A DNA stretch of 64,000 bases from Vicia villosa. Taxonomy: Eukaryota > Streptophyta > Magnoliopsida > Fabales > Fabaceae. The position numbers were made by a program, and so were the translations under genes. Position 1 is the stretch's first letter. Every line of letters begins with the position of its first letter. Positions 46,826 through 58,212 of the stretch are shown piece by piece. The stretch lies in NCBI RefSeq assembly GCF_029867415.1, contig NC_081180.1, forward strand, positions 231,491,625 through 231,555,624. Direction: 5' to 3'. Under the pieces are notes generated by a model, which had not been told where the DNA came from, searched no databases, and saw only the letters and a list, made by a program, of their open reading frames with translations.

Positions 46826-49791
46826 AGTAGGAGGAGAATCATCAGTTGAATGGCTTTCTTCAACTGCCGTAGTAGGAATGATAGTTGCAAGAGGCTGAGT
46901 ATCTTCGAGGACTGGGGAGAGCACGTGAGATTGGTATTGAGAAAGATCTGAGTCAAAAAATTAGAATTAATCATGTTGGAACGGTTGGAACAAATTTATT
47001 CGTCATAAAGAAGAACATACGCTTACTTTGGTGATTATCAAAGTCAATGGCGAGATCGAAAGCCTTAAGATTGGAAGTAGCTGTGCCAGCATCGTCCTAC
47101 AGTTACAAGGTAAAATGTCAACTTGATCGTTTACGTTAAAATTTACAGAAATGATTATGTTATGAAATTCAAATACCTTGGCTGGAATATTATCTGGACT
47201 TGAGTTATGGCTTTCCACAACGAGGACATTACTAGCGGCTTTCAGGGGTGACTCTTCAGAAGACACTTTATCACTTGGCGAAGTAATCTTTGAAGAACCA
47301 GACCCCTTTTCTTTGCCTGAAGGAGTGACAGCCTTCTGTCTTTTCTTGTGTCCTTGCCTGGTGCGAGGAGGAGATTTGTCTTCATCGTCTGAAACAACTG
47401 TTTGAGAAGCTTTTCGCTTCGAATGTACCGGAGGTTTCGAAGTCTGAAGAATATAAATTGAGCAAAGTAAGTACTATCCACAGAATATACAAGTTGGAAT
47501 ATAAAATGCGTATGTACCGTGGGTTTCTTGCCGGTCGTGGTAGAATCACTCCCACTTGTCTTGTTGCTCTTCGAAACTCTAGAATCCTTTTGTACAACGG
47601 CTTCTTTGATCTTTCTCTTTCGAGCAACGGCTGTAGTTGAAACTGGAATCAGTATTTCAGCGAAAAAAGAAAAGTTAATCGAAAGTTGTCTAAACCCAAA
47701 CCTTCAGGTATTGGAGTCAAGACACGAACATGTTCAAGATCTATATGAAGATGTCCTTTGAAAGTATCCAGGGTATGCTTAGTCGGGACCACTCGTTCAG
47801 CGCGTTTTTTAGTGCTTTCCTGAAGAATTTTAAAAGCGTTCCCACACACGAACCAGTCTGAGAAAGGAGGGCTTAAAGCCACACCAAAATCAGCACTTGG
47901 CAGTGGAGGGAATTTTGGAGGATTAAGTTTGAAAGCCACTTCATAACGCAGTTCTGGTCGAACAGACGAGGGCAGTTTCAACTTATCCAGTTTAGCAGAA
48001 AACTTTTCGCGTAAAATGACTGCAGCTTCACGAACGGTCCGACTAAGATCATCAGGCCTGTAGATAGTCTCAAAGAATTTTTGAAAGGCTTGGATTTCTT
48101 TAATATGGGTCGAAGTACCTTTGTGAAAGTTTTCCTGCACATCAGCAAAAGCTGCGGTTAGTTCTCGAGTAAGGCTCTCAGCATCAAAGATTTGTGTGGT
48201 GTAGTAATCTGTCCACCATTGATGGAAATCTGGAGTAGAATAAAGGGCAGGTTCGAAAGAAATAGGAGAAAGATTGGTAACACCAGCGTATCTGGCAATT
48301 TTGGACTCGCACTCTTCTTCAGTTAGATGTAAAGTGTATAGACACATGTGGTTCCTCTTGTCATACAAGCATTTGGGTTTCATCTGGACTAATCCAAACT
48401 GTCTTGATACAAGGTTTGGTTGGTAGCCAAGGAGAACACATTGGCCCTTGGAGGGTCGAAGTCGGTGATAGAATAGCCTTGGAGTGAGAAAAGCTTCCCA
48501 AATGGTCATGGATTCAACCTCTTGATCCTGAGACATTGCTGGAAACTTTCGAGTGAACCATTCAGGACCCACTGTCCTGTTTACGAATGGAGCCATCGAA
48601 GGGCTGAATTGATAATGTTGGGCGAACATCATTGTATATGCTAAAAAATGTTCACGAAGCTTCCCAGTTTCTTCTTTTGGAGTGAGCAGAGCCAACCGTG
48701 TTCCTTCTACAGTTCGATTTTTTATGTTTGGATCTTCTTCGTTGATAATACCTCGAAATGGGAGGTGAGCTTCGAAAGTAGCATTGAGCCACAGTTGCAG
48801 AAACCAGAAAGGACCAGCAAAGAGCAGAGATCCTGATTTATAACTCTTAACGAGGTCTGTTGCCTCACCAAGGTTTTCATAGAGGAATCCTAAAATTAAC
48901 TGGCTTAGGTTTAATCTTTTGCCAGCATGTAGCTGATTAGCCATACAAAGGTACCTCTTTGCTACCTGTATAGACCTAGAACAGAAAACGCACCTCGAAA
49001 GCCATAGTGCTAGAAAAGCAATATGTTCTTCGTCCGAAATTATTGCATTTGCTTCGTCATGGTATTTTTGGATAAAAGCAGTATAAGTAACTATCGCTTC
49101 GTTAAAGTTGATGGTATCAGTATCCATGACGTTTGGGGTCAAAGGTTTCTCCGGTTGGTCGAAGCCCTGTGATAGCGGCTATGTCAAAAAGGGTGGGAGT
49201 GACCATTCCACACGGAAGATGGAAAGTATTATGGGAAGCATCCCAGAAGTGGACTGACGCTACTAACATGGTTTGGTTATATTCTAGACCTGTTTTAGAT
49301 AATTTAATTAGGTCATAAATCCCTAATTGTTCCCAGAAAGATGCCTTTTGTTTTTCTACCCTTGCTAGCTAGGCATAGTACAATTCAGGATCTTTTGCTA
49401 AAGGAATGGACCTAAAGACTTTCACAAAATTGGTTACATAGTTTAACCTAATTTTCTCTAAGGTTGAAAGGGTCGTAGTCGAAGTTTCCTCTGCGCGGTC
49501 AGGATCTGCTAAGATTGGATGACCATCTTCATCTATCTTATTCTTGCTAACTAGAGGCCTAGTTTTATAATAAGCAGGAAAGAATTTATTCAAAGAGGAG
49601 TTAGTTTCTCCTGGTAAAGGACCCATGAAGGCATGAGTTTTTCCAGAAAGTTCAAAGGGAATGATTACCTGAGAAGCATAAATGGCGCGCACTTCTGCAG
49701 TATTTGGGTTTGGTATGTACTCTTGATCCCCCATCTGTGTAGATTTCTGAAGTTTCAAAGCGGGTTGAAGAACGTTTGAAGAAGATGCCAT
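46826..49791 (-). pseudogene. 5' part of the antisense PMD-type gene of the Tat element
   Basis: Starts M-A-S-S-S-N-V-L (49791), with a TATA-like TTTAAATA about 110 bases upstream (49899-49906). A TAG at 49369-49371 and a one-base shift near 49135 interrupt it. Between them lies F-H-L-P-C-G-M-V-T-P-T-L-F-D-I-A-A-I-T-G-L, the PMD opening motif. The PMD body then runs open to 47702 (L-A-L-W-L-S-R-C-V-F-C, A-K-R-Y-L-C-M-A, W-F-L-Q-L-W-L). Four GT-AG introns follow (47643-47701, 47444-47517, 47097-47176, 46948-47026). Removing each keeps one frame, which encodes a Lys/Ser-rich, probably nuclear region. The last exon is cut by the Ogre and continues at 24724. Function unknown. Confidence 0.82.
46948..47701 (-). 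other. Four introns of the antisense PMD gene (59, 74, 80 and 79 nt)
   Basis: Minus-strand introns: 47701-47643 (GTTTGG...TTCCAG), 47517-47444 (GTACAT...TTCTTCAG), 47176-47097 (GTATTT...CTGTAG), 47026-46948 (GTAAGC...GACTCAG). All are AT-rich with good acceptors, and all preserve the frame when removed. 59 nt is near the lower limit for plant introns. Confidence 0.75.
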
Positions 49792-49906
49792 GAGTAAGTT
49801 TGATTTGGGAAATGGGTTTGAATGTAACTAGAGACGTTCTTTTCTGTGGAAAGAATGAGGAAATAGAGGTGAAAGTTATATGAGGGTAGGAGTTCAAGTA
49901 TTTAAA
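49792..49906 (-). promoter_or_regulatory. Leader and TATA-like box of the antisense PMD gene
   Basis: The minus strand has TTTAAATACTTG (TATA-like part 49899-49906) followed by a CT-rich leader up to the ATG at 49791. The arrangement parallels the promoter of the 243-codon antisense ORF. Confidence 0.45.
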
Positions 49907-50223
49907 GGTTTAACGGAAACCCTTTCAAATCTTTTGGGTAAAAGCCAAGACACACGCGGCAGGCATTGATTTAATCCAACGGCGGTCGAATAGTTATTAG
50001 CTTTACTCCTAGTATATAGGAGTAATGATCATGAAGTAAGACCAGAACGTGGGAATGTAAGTTATGAGTAGACATCTTTGAAAACGACAAGACGTTTTGG
50101 AAACAGAGTCATAAATGATTATGACGTCAGTCAATAGTCTCGGAACTCTAAAACGAAATCTTATTATAATAAGAAACGCCTATTTCTCTTGTTTTTCGAA
50201 ACAGGCATTTATTGGGGGTAATT
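49907..50223. other. 3' end of the Tat element internal region
   Basis: No ORF. It ends ATTTATTGGGGGTAATT immediately before the 3' LTR, the likely polypurine tract. Confidence 0.5.
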
Positions 50224-51178
50224 TGTTAGCTGAAGATTTCGTTTGAGAAGAATGTCTTTCGAAGATTTGGAATTCAAAGGAAGATGGTTACTGATGATCA
50301 TCTTTGAAGATAAAAATGGCTACTGATGGCCATGCTTCGAGAATGATGTTTAAGTTGGAACAAAGATAGTGAGCGCCGAAGCTAAATTCGAAAAGAATGG
50401 TCTTTGGGACTTAGACGTTTTTTGCGAAATATGCGAAGTACTGAAGCTTAGCGTGTTTTCGTGGCATTCTCGATTCTGATTACGTTGCCACGCGTCGAAA
50501 GAGGATTCAGGCGGGAGGATTTGAATTTCGAAGTAGTTTAGATAACTGCACAAAGACAGATGGCATCCCAGGGATTCTCGAAGAATAACGTGGCATCAGA
50601 TTAGTGTAGGACCGTTAGGGTCAAATTTAGTATAAATAAGGGTCTTAGTATTAGGATTCCGTGTGTTCATTTTGTACAAATCACTCACATATTACTCAAG
50701 TATCAAGTGTTAAGAGAAAGAGTTCGCTGAGAAATGTACGTATGACACCAACACCATTTTAAATACATGTGTATTTTTCTTTATTCAAGTATCTTTCGAT
50801 ATTATTGCATTCCATTTACTTTATGTCATTTATATTCCTGCACTCTTTACTTTCATGTCATCTAATTTTCGAAGCATTTAACTTTTCTGCACTTTAAGAT
50901 TCTTGCACTTTTACAGTTTTGTCTTATGTTTTATCTTTAACTTACCTTTCGCTGATGTTATATTTACGTGTATAACAAGGTGATTGCTAATCTTTATTTC
51001 CTTGATTAAGTATTTCTTATTTCGAGACACACCAACCATAGACATAATTCGAACTATCATGAATAACAACCTTTTTGACTATGTCCTAGGATCAATCTAG
51101 TCGATCCTGCGAGTAACCAAATCATATTTATTATAGTTTGGAAGACTAGCGGTTGTTTACCGGAAATCACCGTAAACA
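50224..51178 (+). repeat. 3' LTR of the Tat element, 955 bp
   Basis: Same length as the 5' LTR, with six substitutions by eye. The TSD GTAAC follows at 51179-51183. Confidence 0.93.
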
Positions 51179-51241
51179 GTAACCAGTTACACATCTGTGT
51201 TAACCGGTTACACCAACTTGAATTATAAAAAATTATTCACA
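51179..51241 (-). repeat. Remainder of the left copia LTR, after the Tat insertion
   Basis: Continues 12877-13444 (minus the duplicated GTAAC). It aligns with 57248-57310 (GTAACC, TTAACCG, CACACCAACTT) and ends ATTCACA next to a purine-rich tract on the minus strand (AAATTAAGGTGGCG). Confidence 0.78.
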
Positions 51242-52346
51242 CGCCACCTTAATTTAAGTGCTTCAAGTCTTCTATCTCTATGCTCATCTTCAACCTTTTG
51301 AACACTTCAATTGTGATCCTCTTGGTTAACAAATCAGTCACTTGGTATTCACTTCTACTATATCACAATCTCAACTTTCCTTCACTAACAAGTTCCATCA
51401 AGTAGTGAACTCATCTCAATATGCTTGCTCATCCACGTGCAATTGGGTTCTTAGCAAGATTAATATCGAAAATGTTATCAGCCAATAGTGTTATAGCATC
51501 ACCTTCATCATTGTCCAGATCCTTCAATAGATTCATTAACCACACGGCTTGGCATACACACAACGAAGCGACAATATACTTGGCCTCACAAAGCGAGAGT
51601 GCCATTACCGATTCCTTCTTCAAACACAATGAGATTGGTTTTCCACTGAATATAAATATGTATCTAGTGATATGATTCCAAAGCGCGCTGTTTTAGAAAT
51701 AAAAGCACATCTTACCTCGAATTTTCTTAAAACCGAGGAAAAAGAGTTCAAGAACCATTCTTTTTATTATATTATTTATTTGTAAACTAAATGATCTATC
51801 CCGTCAGTTTTATTAATAACTGAGGGATAAAATAATTAGGTTTTACTATAAAAGCACTTCTTAAACAAAATTTACACTTATCCTAACTTGTACGCACTAT
51901 TCTTGTATACTTTCGATCATCTTTAACTCCGCACCAATTGAAATCGATAAAATAGAGTAAATTGCATTTTCTGCCCGTATCCGCTACGGGAAAGAGAATT
52001 CCGTAGTCAATAAAACCTTTGACGTATCTTAGAATAATTTTGACAGCTGCCAAGTGAGACACCTTCAGTCTCTCCATGAATCTATTGACAATACTGACAC
52101 TAAAAGCCAAATTTGATCGCATATTGCATAAGTAATGCAAGGATCCAATCAGCATCCTATACTGAGTTGGATTTACCTCTTGCTCATCCCCATTCTTAGA
52201 CAATTGTAACCTTGGTTCAGCTGGAGTAATGGCAACATTGTAATGCTTCATTTCAAACTTCTTCAATATCTCAAGAGCATATCTTCCTTGGTGCATGAGC
52301 AATCCCTTTTTGAACTTGTGAAACTCGATGCCAAGGAAGTATATAT
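51242..52346 (-). pseudogene. Copia RNase H and RT C-terminal region
   Basis: Minus-strand fragments are A-L-S-L-C-E-A-K-Y-I (RNase H, 51429-51629) and R-Y-A-L-E-I-L-K-K-F-E-M, G-S-L-H-Y-L, A-V-K-I-I-L-R-Y-V-K-G (51883-52302). They are separated by a 141-bp insertion. The RNase H core reads A-K-Y where A-E-Y is expected. 51242-51428 is non-coding 3' sequence of the element. The right end joins the RT domain once the solo LTR 52347-53791 is removed. Confidence 0.85.
51709..51849. mobile_element. 141-bp insertion with accGAGG-type hairpins, flanked by AAAAGCAC
   Basis: An 8-bp direct repeat AAAAGCAC lies at 51701-51708 and 51850-51857. The insert has two short inverted pairs (CCTCGAATTTTCTTAAAACCGAGG, and TATCCC...GGGATA around a poor stem). 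Its reverse complement matches 61057-61130 closely (TTTATCCCTCAGTTATTAA, GGGATAGATCATTTA). It disrupts the copia RNase H frame. Whether AAAAGCAC is a true TSD is uncertain. Confidence 0.6.
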
Positions 52347-53791
52347 TGTTATAACAAGATTTGGTTTTGCAATAATACCTCTGAGTTTTGATGATAACAA
52401 TGAGTATGTTTGTATGAAAAATTTCGGTACTCTAATATTTTTTATTTTAAGTATTTAACAACCAGGTTGTACATCTGACGAAAGGTGCTGCCAAACCATC
52501 AGAAGTAACCAAGTTTCTCTTCTGCGCTACACAAGTTCTGCTGAACAATAGCAAATCACTTCAGAAGGCTCTGAAGTTGTGACTCTGATATGCTATCAAA
52601 GAAACCAAGTTCTGAAGATTTGAAGACAGAAGTTTTGAGGAACAGTCCAGATGCTGAAGACTTATATTTCTGAAGATAAAGGGTACTAAAGACCAAGTGC
52701 TAAAGACTCTGAAGATGCAGTTCTAAAGAATCTGAAGACTTGAAGTCCTGATGACCCAAGGTTTATTTTCTTTCTTCTAACTCATGCTCATCAGAAGCCT
52801 CTGAAGTACAAAAAGAATAAAAGATAACGTTAACATGGTACATGGTACATGGTACGACCGGATGTTTCGCTCCACTACCATGAAAGGACGGACGTGTCGC
52901 ATGATCTTGTCCCCCACGTTGTTTCAAGCTGCCAGCTTTTTGAAAATTCCAAGAATGCCCTTCAATGAATATATTATTTTATTGGGCTATAAATAGGCTT
53001 GAAGACTTAAGGAGAAGGTTGCTCACTTTACACGCTCATACTTTCTTGAAAGAATGTTCATAAGCTCCTTATTCTTTTAGTCCATACTCTCAAATTACTA
53101 TTTACTACTCCCTCCGTTCCTTTTTAAATGTCATTTTAGCAAAAAACTCTTCAACCATGATAGTGGATTATTAGAGTTACTTTTCCTATCATACCCTTAT
53201 TTATTTTTCTCTTTCCAAATAAACCCATTCATACACTCTCTTTTTTCAATAACTAATTGAAAAATGTGAAGTAGAGTTATTGAGAAAATAAGGATATAAT
53301 TGACAAATTATAACATTAAATTATAAAACGACACCTAAATAGGAACGAAAAAATTCTTTTAAAACGACACTTAAAAAGGAACGGAGGGAGTATCAGCTGG
53401 TGTAGAAGCATTATTTTGTAAACAAACATATTTTCAAACTGTAGTTTGATTGTTCCTTAAGGGACCAGTTGGTCAGAATCCTTGAGAAGTCTAAGATTAG
53501 TGTGTCTTAGAGTTTGTAAGTGAGTCACTCGCAGGTAGCATGTGCATTGTAATAATTTTGAGATTATTGGATTAAGACCTTGTTGATAAGGCGAAATCAC
53601 CTTGGTAGGTGGACAAGATTAGCTTGATATTTTTCAAGTGAACTAGTGTAAACATTCCTTGTTCTTTCTTTATTGCATTTTTATCTCTCTTATCAATAGT
53701 GAAGTTTTAAAAAGGGGATTTTATTAGATAAAAGTTATATTTTAAATACCCTATTCAACCCCCCTCCTTTCTAGTATTTTTCACACCTTCA
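52347..53791. mobile_element. Solo LTR of a Ty1/copia SIRE/Maximus-like element
   Basis: Starts TGTTATAACAAG and ends TTTTTCACACCTTCA, flanked by TATAT on both sides (52342-52346 and 53792-53796). The TATTCAACCCCCCT string just before its end is typical of SIRE/Maximus LTR 3' ends. It contains a Stowaway MITE (53108-53390), so its own length is about 1160 bp. It sits exactly between two adjacent pieces of the copia RT frame (D-L-G-L on the right, F-L-G-I-E-F on the left). Confidence 0.85.
53108..53390. mobile_element. Stowaway MITE, 283 bp, inside the solo LTR
   Basis: TIRs CTCCCTCCGTTCCTTTTTAA and its inverted copy, with TA target duplications at 53106-53107 and 53391-53392. The interior is AT-rich and non-coding. 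Tc1/mariner-type, non-autonomous. Confidence 0.92.
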
Positions 53792-54360
53792 TATATTGAG
53801 GCCAAGGTCGGTCATCTCGAATTCTTTCATAAGTTCACTCTTGAACTTAGAAATACACTTTTCGCCGCTGCATGTGATCAACAAATCGTCTACGTATAAA
53901 CAAAGGATGATCACCCCTTCACTTGTATTCGTCTTCATATAAACGTCATGTTCGGATACACATTTCTTGAAGCTAATGTTATTTAGGAATCTATCTATCC
54001 TTTTGTTCCAAGTTCTTGGAGTTTGCTTTAAACCATATAGCACTTTTCTCAACTTGTAGAACCTTCCTTCTTGGTTTTTCACAAAAAACCAAGGGATGCT
54101 CTGCATAAACTTCCTCTTCAAGCAGTTCGTTCAAAAACGCATATTCTACGTCCATTTGATAGATGGACCAATTGTTGTTATTCGCAATACCAATAATTAG
54201 CCTTATGTTTTCAATTCTAGCAACTAGTGCAAATACCTTTTCAAAGTATACGCCTTCTCTTTGCAAGAATCCCTTTGCAACTAATCGAGTTTTATGCTTG
54301 ATTATTTCACCTTTGGGATTTTCCTTCACCTTATAGACCCATCTTATATCAATTGACTTT
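53789..54360 (-). pseudogene. Copia reverse transcriptase
   Basis: Two overlapping frames (54329-53991 and 54121-53789) show a frameshift near 54100. Motifs: T-R-L-V-A-K-G-F, A-R-I-E-N-I-R, Y-Q-M-D-V-E-Y-A-F-L-N, then L-Y-G-L-K-Q-T-P-R-T-W and C-L-Y-V-D-D-L-L-I with the catalytic Asp pair. The C-terminal part continues beyond the solo LTR at 52346. Confidence 0.9.
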
Positions 54361-54856
54361 TTTCCTTATGGTAGATCAACTAAATCCCATTTGCAAAATG
54401 GATGAAATCACCATCATCATTGGCTTTGCCTATGTTTGGAATTTATTAAAAACCACGGTAGAAAATCACCATGGATAAAATCTACCAATAGTTGCTTCTA
54501 AAAATCACGGTGGAAGGGCTCCAAACGTACGGTGGTGGCAGTGGACCGTGTTTCTAAAAACACTATTTGTTGTCTTAGAACATCTCACAATCTTGGGTTC
54601 TTTGAGGAAAACCTTTTTGTCTTATTGGTCTTCTAACGTTCTCTTAATTCCGGGCTTTGACATGCGGCATTTGATCTGCACTTCCCAATTCTGTAGAATC
54701 TGGAATTTTGAAGGTGTAACTGGTTACAAAATTTAGGTAACTAGTTATAGACTGCTCATAACCGGTTACAGGTTGCTGCACTTGCTTTAACTCATCGACC
54801 ACAACATCTTGACTGATCACAATCCTCCTGTTAGTAGCATCATACAACTTGTAACC
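54361..54856 (-). pseudogene. Copia integrase-RT linker, decayed
   Basis: No long frame. Around 54720-54775 there are three GTAACTGGTTAC-like palindromes inside what should be coding sequence. 54450-54535 has AAAACCACGGT/AAAATCACGGT words that may mark a small insertion. Confidence 0.45.
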
Positions 54857-55585
54857 TCATGTGGAATGATACCTAACAAGTATCATCAATTCACCCTTAT
54901 CGTCCAACTTCTTTCTAAGTAGTCCCAAAATATGTAGATACATTACGAAACCAAAAACTCTCAACTGGTTCAAATTCAGTTTGAATCCAGACCATGCCTC
55001 TTCCAGTGGTATGTTCTCATGCTTCTTTGTTGAACACCTAATCAACAAATAGGCAGTTGTGGATACCATTTCTCCTCATAAATCTTTCGGCAAGTTATTC
55101 CCTTTCAACATTCTTCTCACCATGTTCTTAATCGATCAATTATTCCTTTCGGCAACACCATTTTGCTGTTGTGTATAAGGTGGTACTACCTCATGTACTA
55201 TCCCTTCTTGATCACAATACTTTCCAAAGTCATTTGAGACATATTCGCCTCCACCATCCGTTTTGAGAACTTTAAACTTGTGACCGCTTTTGGACTTGAA
55301 CTTCTTAATCACTTTGAATATCTCATATTTTCTATTAATTCGGTATGTCCATAGCTTTCTACTATAATCATCGATAAATGTGACAAAATATATACTGCCA
55401 CCAACCGAATCAACTTGCATTGACCCACACACATTGGAATACACATCCTCAAGGTGATGCTTAGTTCTACAACATGCATCCTTGCGGAATTTTCTCTTGC
55501 GTTGTTCCGCTTGCACACTCTCTTCACAAATTTCAGTCGGTATGTTGATAAATGGCAACCCGTTTACCGTTATGTTCTTTTGCAA
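54857..55585 (-). pseudogene. Copia integrase
   Basis: Frame 55585-55136 has [29 protein letters not shown] and [10 protein letters not shown], i.e. the copia integrase core with Asp and Glu. A frame change and stop follow. 55069-54857 (A-W-S-G-F-K-L-N, L-R-V-F-G-F) is the C-terminal integrase part in a different register. Confidence 0.88.
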
Positions 55586-55632
55586 TGCATTAAGATCTTA
55601 GAAGTTCAGATTTCCAAACAGTAGTGCCATAT

Positions 55633-55956
55633 CTATTCTTTTCGACTAGCCGTTGTAACTAGACACCTATGCTCCATAACCTTTAAATCAACTTTGAAAT
55701 TTCTATTGGCAGCCATGGGAGCTTTAAGGATCAAAACCCTGTTTGCTTCCATAACGCGTAGCGCCTTGTTTTCCATGTGAATCTTGTAGCCCTTCACAAC
55801 CAATTGGCCAATAATTAGAAGGTTAAATTTGATTCTAAGAATGTACAATACATGGTTAATCAAGGAATTCCCATCATCTCTCTTCATGACCAAAACATCA
55901 CATGTTCCATAGGCCGCTATAATAGTGCCATCCGCAAATTTCACTTTATTCTTCAT
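55633..55956 (-). pseudogene. Copia protease/GAG-pre-integrase region
   Basis: V-K-F-A-D-G-T-I-I-A-A-Y-G, V-L-Y-I-L-R-I-K-F-N-L-L-I-I-G-Q-L and H-R-C-L-V match the stretch between the copia protease and the integrase. The protease Asp motif would be upstream in a broken frame. Confidence 0.78.
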
Positions 55957-56126
55957 GGCTTGATTGATTTTAACAAATCAATACTTCCTCCCTATTATAT
56001 GAATAGAATAACCTGAGCCTAAATACCATTCCTCAAGGCTTTGAACTACCTCTTTCGCACTCATCATAACGTTTACTTCTGCCTTTAATCGGTTGTTGTT
56101 TTTACATAACCGGTTACAACACGTTT

Positions 56127-56880
56127 CTACAGCATTCTCGGAATTGCTGCTGCTACTTCCCCTTCTGTGATCATGACCAAGAGTATGTTATCATAAACAA
56201 AATCTTGTCTTGCAACCTTGGCTTCATCCACTTGAGGTTCCTTCTTGTCCGTGTTGTAATCTTTTGCATAATGACCAGACTTTTGACAATTGAAGAATTG
56301 TACCTTGCTCTTATCATACTTTCCCTTTTCACTTCTAAAGTTTCCTTGACCACTATTTTTGTTATAGTTACTCTCACCGTTTTGACAAGTCAAATTTTGA
56401 TCTCTTGCACCAAAATTATGAAAATTTTCTTTTGTCTTTTTGTTCTTCTCATTGAACCGAACTTGCAAAACGATCTCCACCTTTACTTTGTCGTTATTTC
56501 TCTCCTCCATCCTTTGCTCATGAGCCTCAAGAGAGATTTGAAGCTTGCATATAACCTCACCACCTCTTCCTTGTTAGCCTTTGCATATGTCTTTTCCAAT
56601 ATTTCTCATGCTTGCTTTGACAATTCACAATCATCAACTTTCTCAAAGTTGTCACCATCCACACATTGATGGATCAAAAACAGCACTTTGAAATCTTTCT
56701 TCTTCTCCTCCTTTTGTGTTGTTCGTTGTGCATTCATTGCACCTTCGACAAGGGGATTCACCTTGTTCTTGATCACTTCAAGAACATATTGGTAGCCAAA
56801 TAACATCTTCATTTGCTTGCACCATTTATCGTAATTCCTCGAATCAAGGACGAGTAGGTTTGTAGAGTTCTTTAATTGGA
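56127..56880 (-). pseudogene. Copia gag
   Basis: 56812-56606 carries the capsid-type N-Y-D-K-W-C-K-Q-M-K entry (from about 56850) and L-F-G-Y-Q-Y-V-L-E-V-I. 56510-56127 ends with a zinc knuckle F-F-N-C-Q-K-S-G-H-Y-A-K-D-Y in which the last Cys is replaced by Tyr. The frames are separated by stops. Confidence 0.82.
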
Positions 56881-56919
56881 GACAGAATTCATGTTACACA
56901 CTAGGTGTTTGGTGGATCG

Positions 56920-56940
56920 AACTAGTCTATTGATGCCAAA
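56920..56940 (-). other. Copia primer-binding site, degenerate tRNA-iMet type
   Basis: The minus strand directly after the LTR reads TTTGGCATCAATAGAC, close to the TGGTATCAGAGC complement of initiator tRNA-Met. Confidence 0.55.
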
Positions 56941-56987
56941 TATTAGAACTTGGAATCACTATTTGGTGAACAATGGATGATTTGAAT

Positions 56988-57021
<34 letters not shown>

Positions 57022-57310
57022 GAGGGTGAGAATTGTTAGCTATAACAATGATACATCTAGGGTATATAAACAAATGATTGAGATACAAAACAATAACTCA
57101 AATAAGAGAAAAGCCAAAAAAACTCGAACCTGTAACCGGTTACACAAAACTTGTAACTGGTTACAGCTGTTAATAGTAGAAATGTGTAACCGATTACGCC
57201 AACTTCAAAAGTACTTTTTCCCAATTTATTTGACTTATTTTGATGCTTGTAACCGGTTACCCCTTGTATTAACCGATCACACCAACTTAAATTTTCAAAA
57301 ACTCTTAATA
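56941..57310 (-). repeat. Right copia LTR (element 5' LTR), about 370 bp
   Basis: Matches 12877-13444 plus 51179-51241 in blocks but is shorter: a (GA)n tract (56991-57018) replaces about 185 bp. It has repeated GTAACCGGTTAC motifs. The right end CTTAATA is followed by TSD ATTTT (57311-57315). Confidence 0.78.
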
Positions 57311-57315
57311 ATTTT

Positions 57316-58106
<791 letters not shown>

Positions 58107-58212
58107 TATATATATATAATATTATAATATCTGCAATTCCAGTGACTTAACAACAATAAATAGTTTGGAGAATATCAAACACATTTCACTGTGAGAATAG
58201 CATTAGCAACTA

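Larger units (their letters stand above)
13445..51178 (+). mobile_element. Tat-lineage Ty3/gypsy element (Retand-like), containing a nested Ogre
   Basis: Two 955-bp LTRs (13445-14399 and 50224-51178) enclose sense gag, pro, RT, RNase H, a second (archaeal-type) RNase H and integrase, then antisense accessory genes. TSD GTAAC lies at 13440-13444 and 51179-51183. Removing the Ogre (24725-46820) and one TSD gives about 15.6 kb. Dual RNase H and 3' antisense ORFs are known traits of Tat-lineage elements such as Retand, Grande and RIRE2. The LTRs differ at about six sites by eye, so the insertion is young, yet coding breaks are many; it may have been copied in a defective state. Confidence 0.92.
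12877..57310 (-). mobile_element. Ty1/copia element, decayed, split by nested insertions
   Basis: The outer limits are TGTTAGAAC (12877) and CTTAATA (57310), flanked by ATTTT on both sides (12872-12876 and 57311-57315). Minus-strand gag, integrase, RT and RNase H fragments lie between 51429 and 56880. The left LTR is cut by the 37.7-kb Tat element. Subtracting nested insertions leaves about 5.2 kb, the usual size of a copia element. The LTR copies are visibly diverged and all frames are broken, so this is the oldest layer of the stack. Confidence 0.82.
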
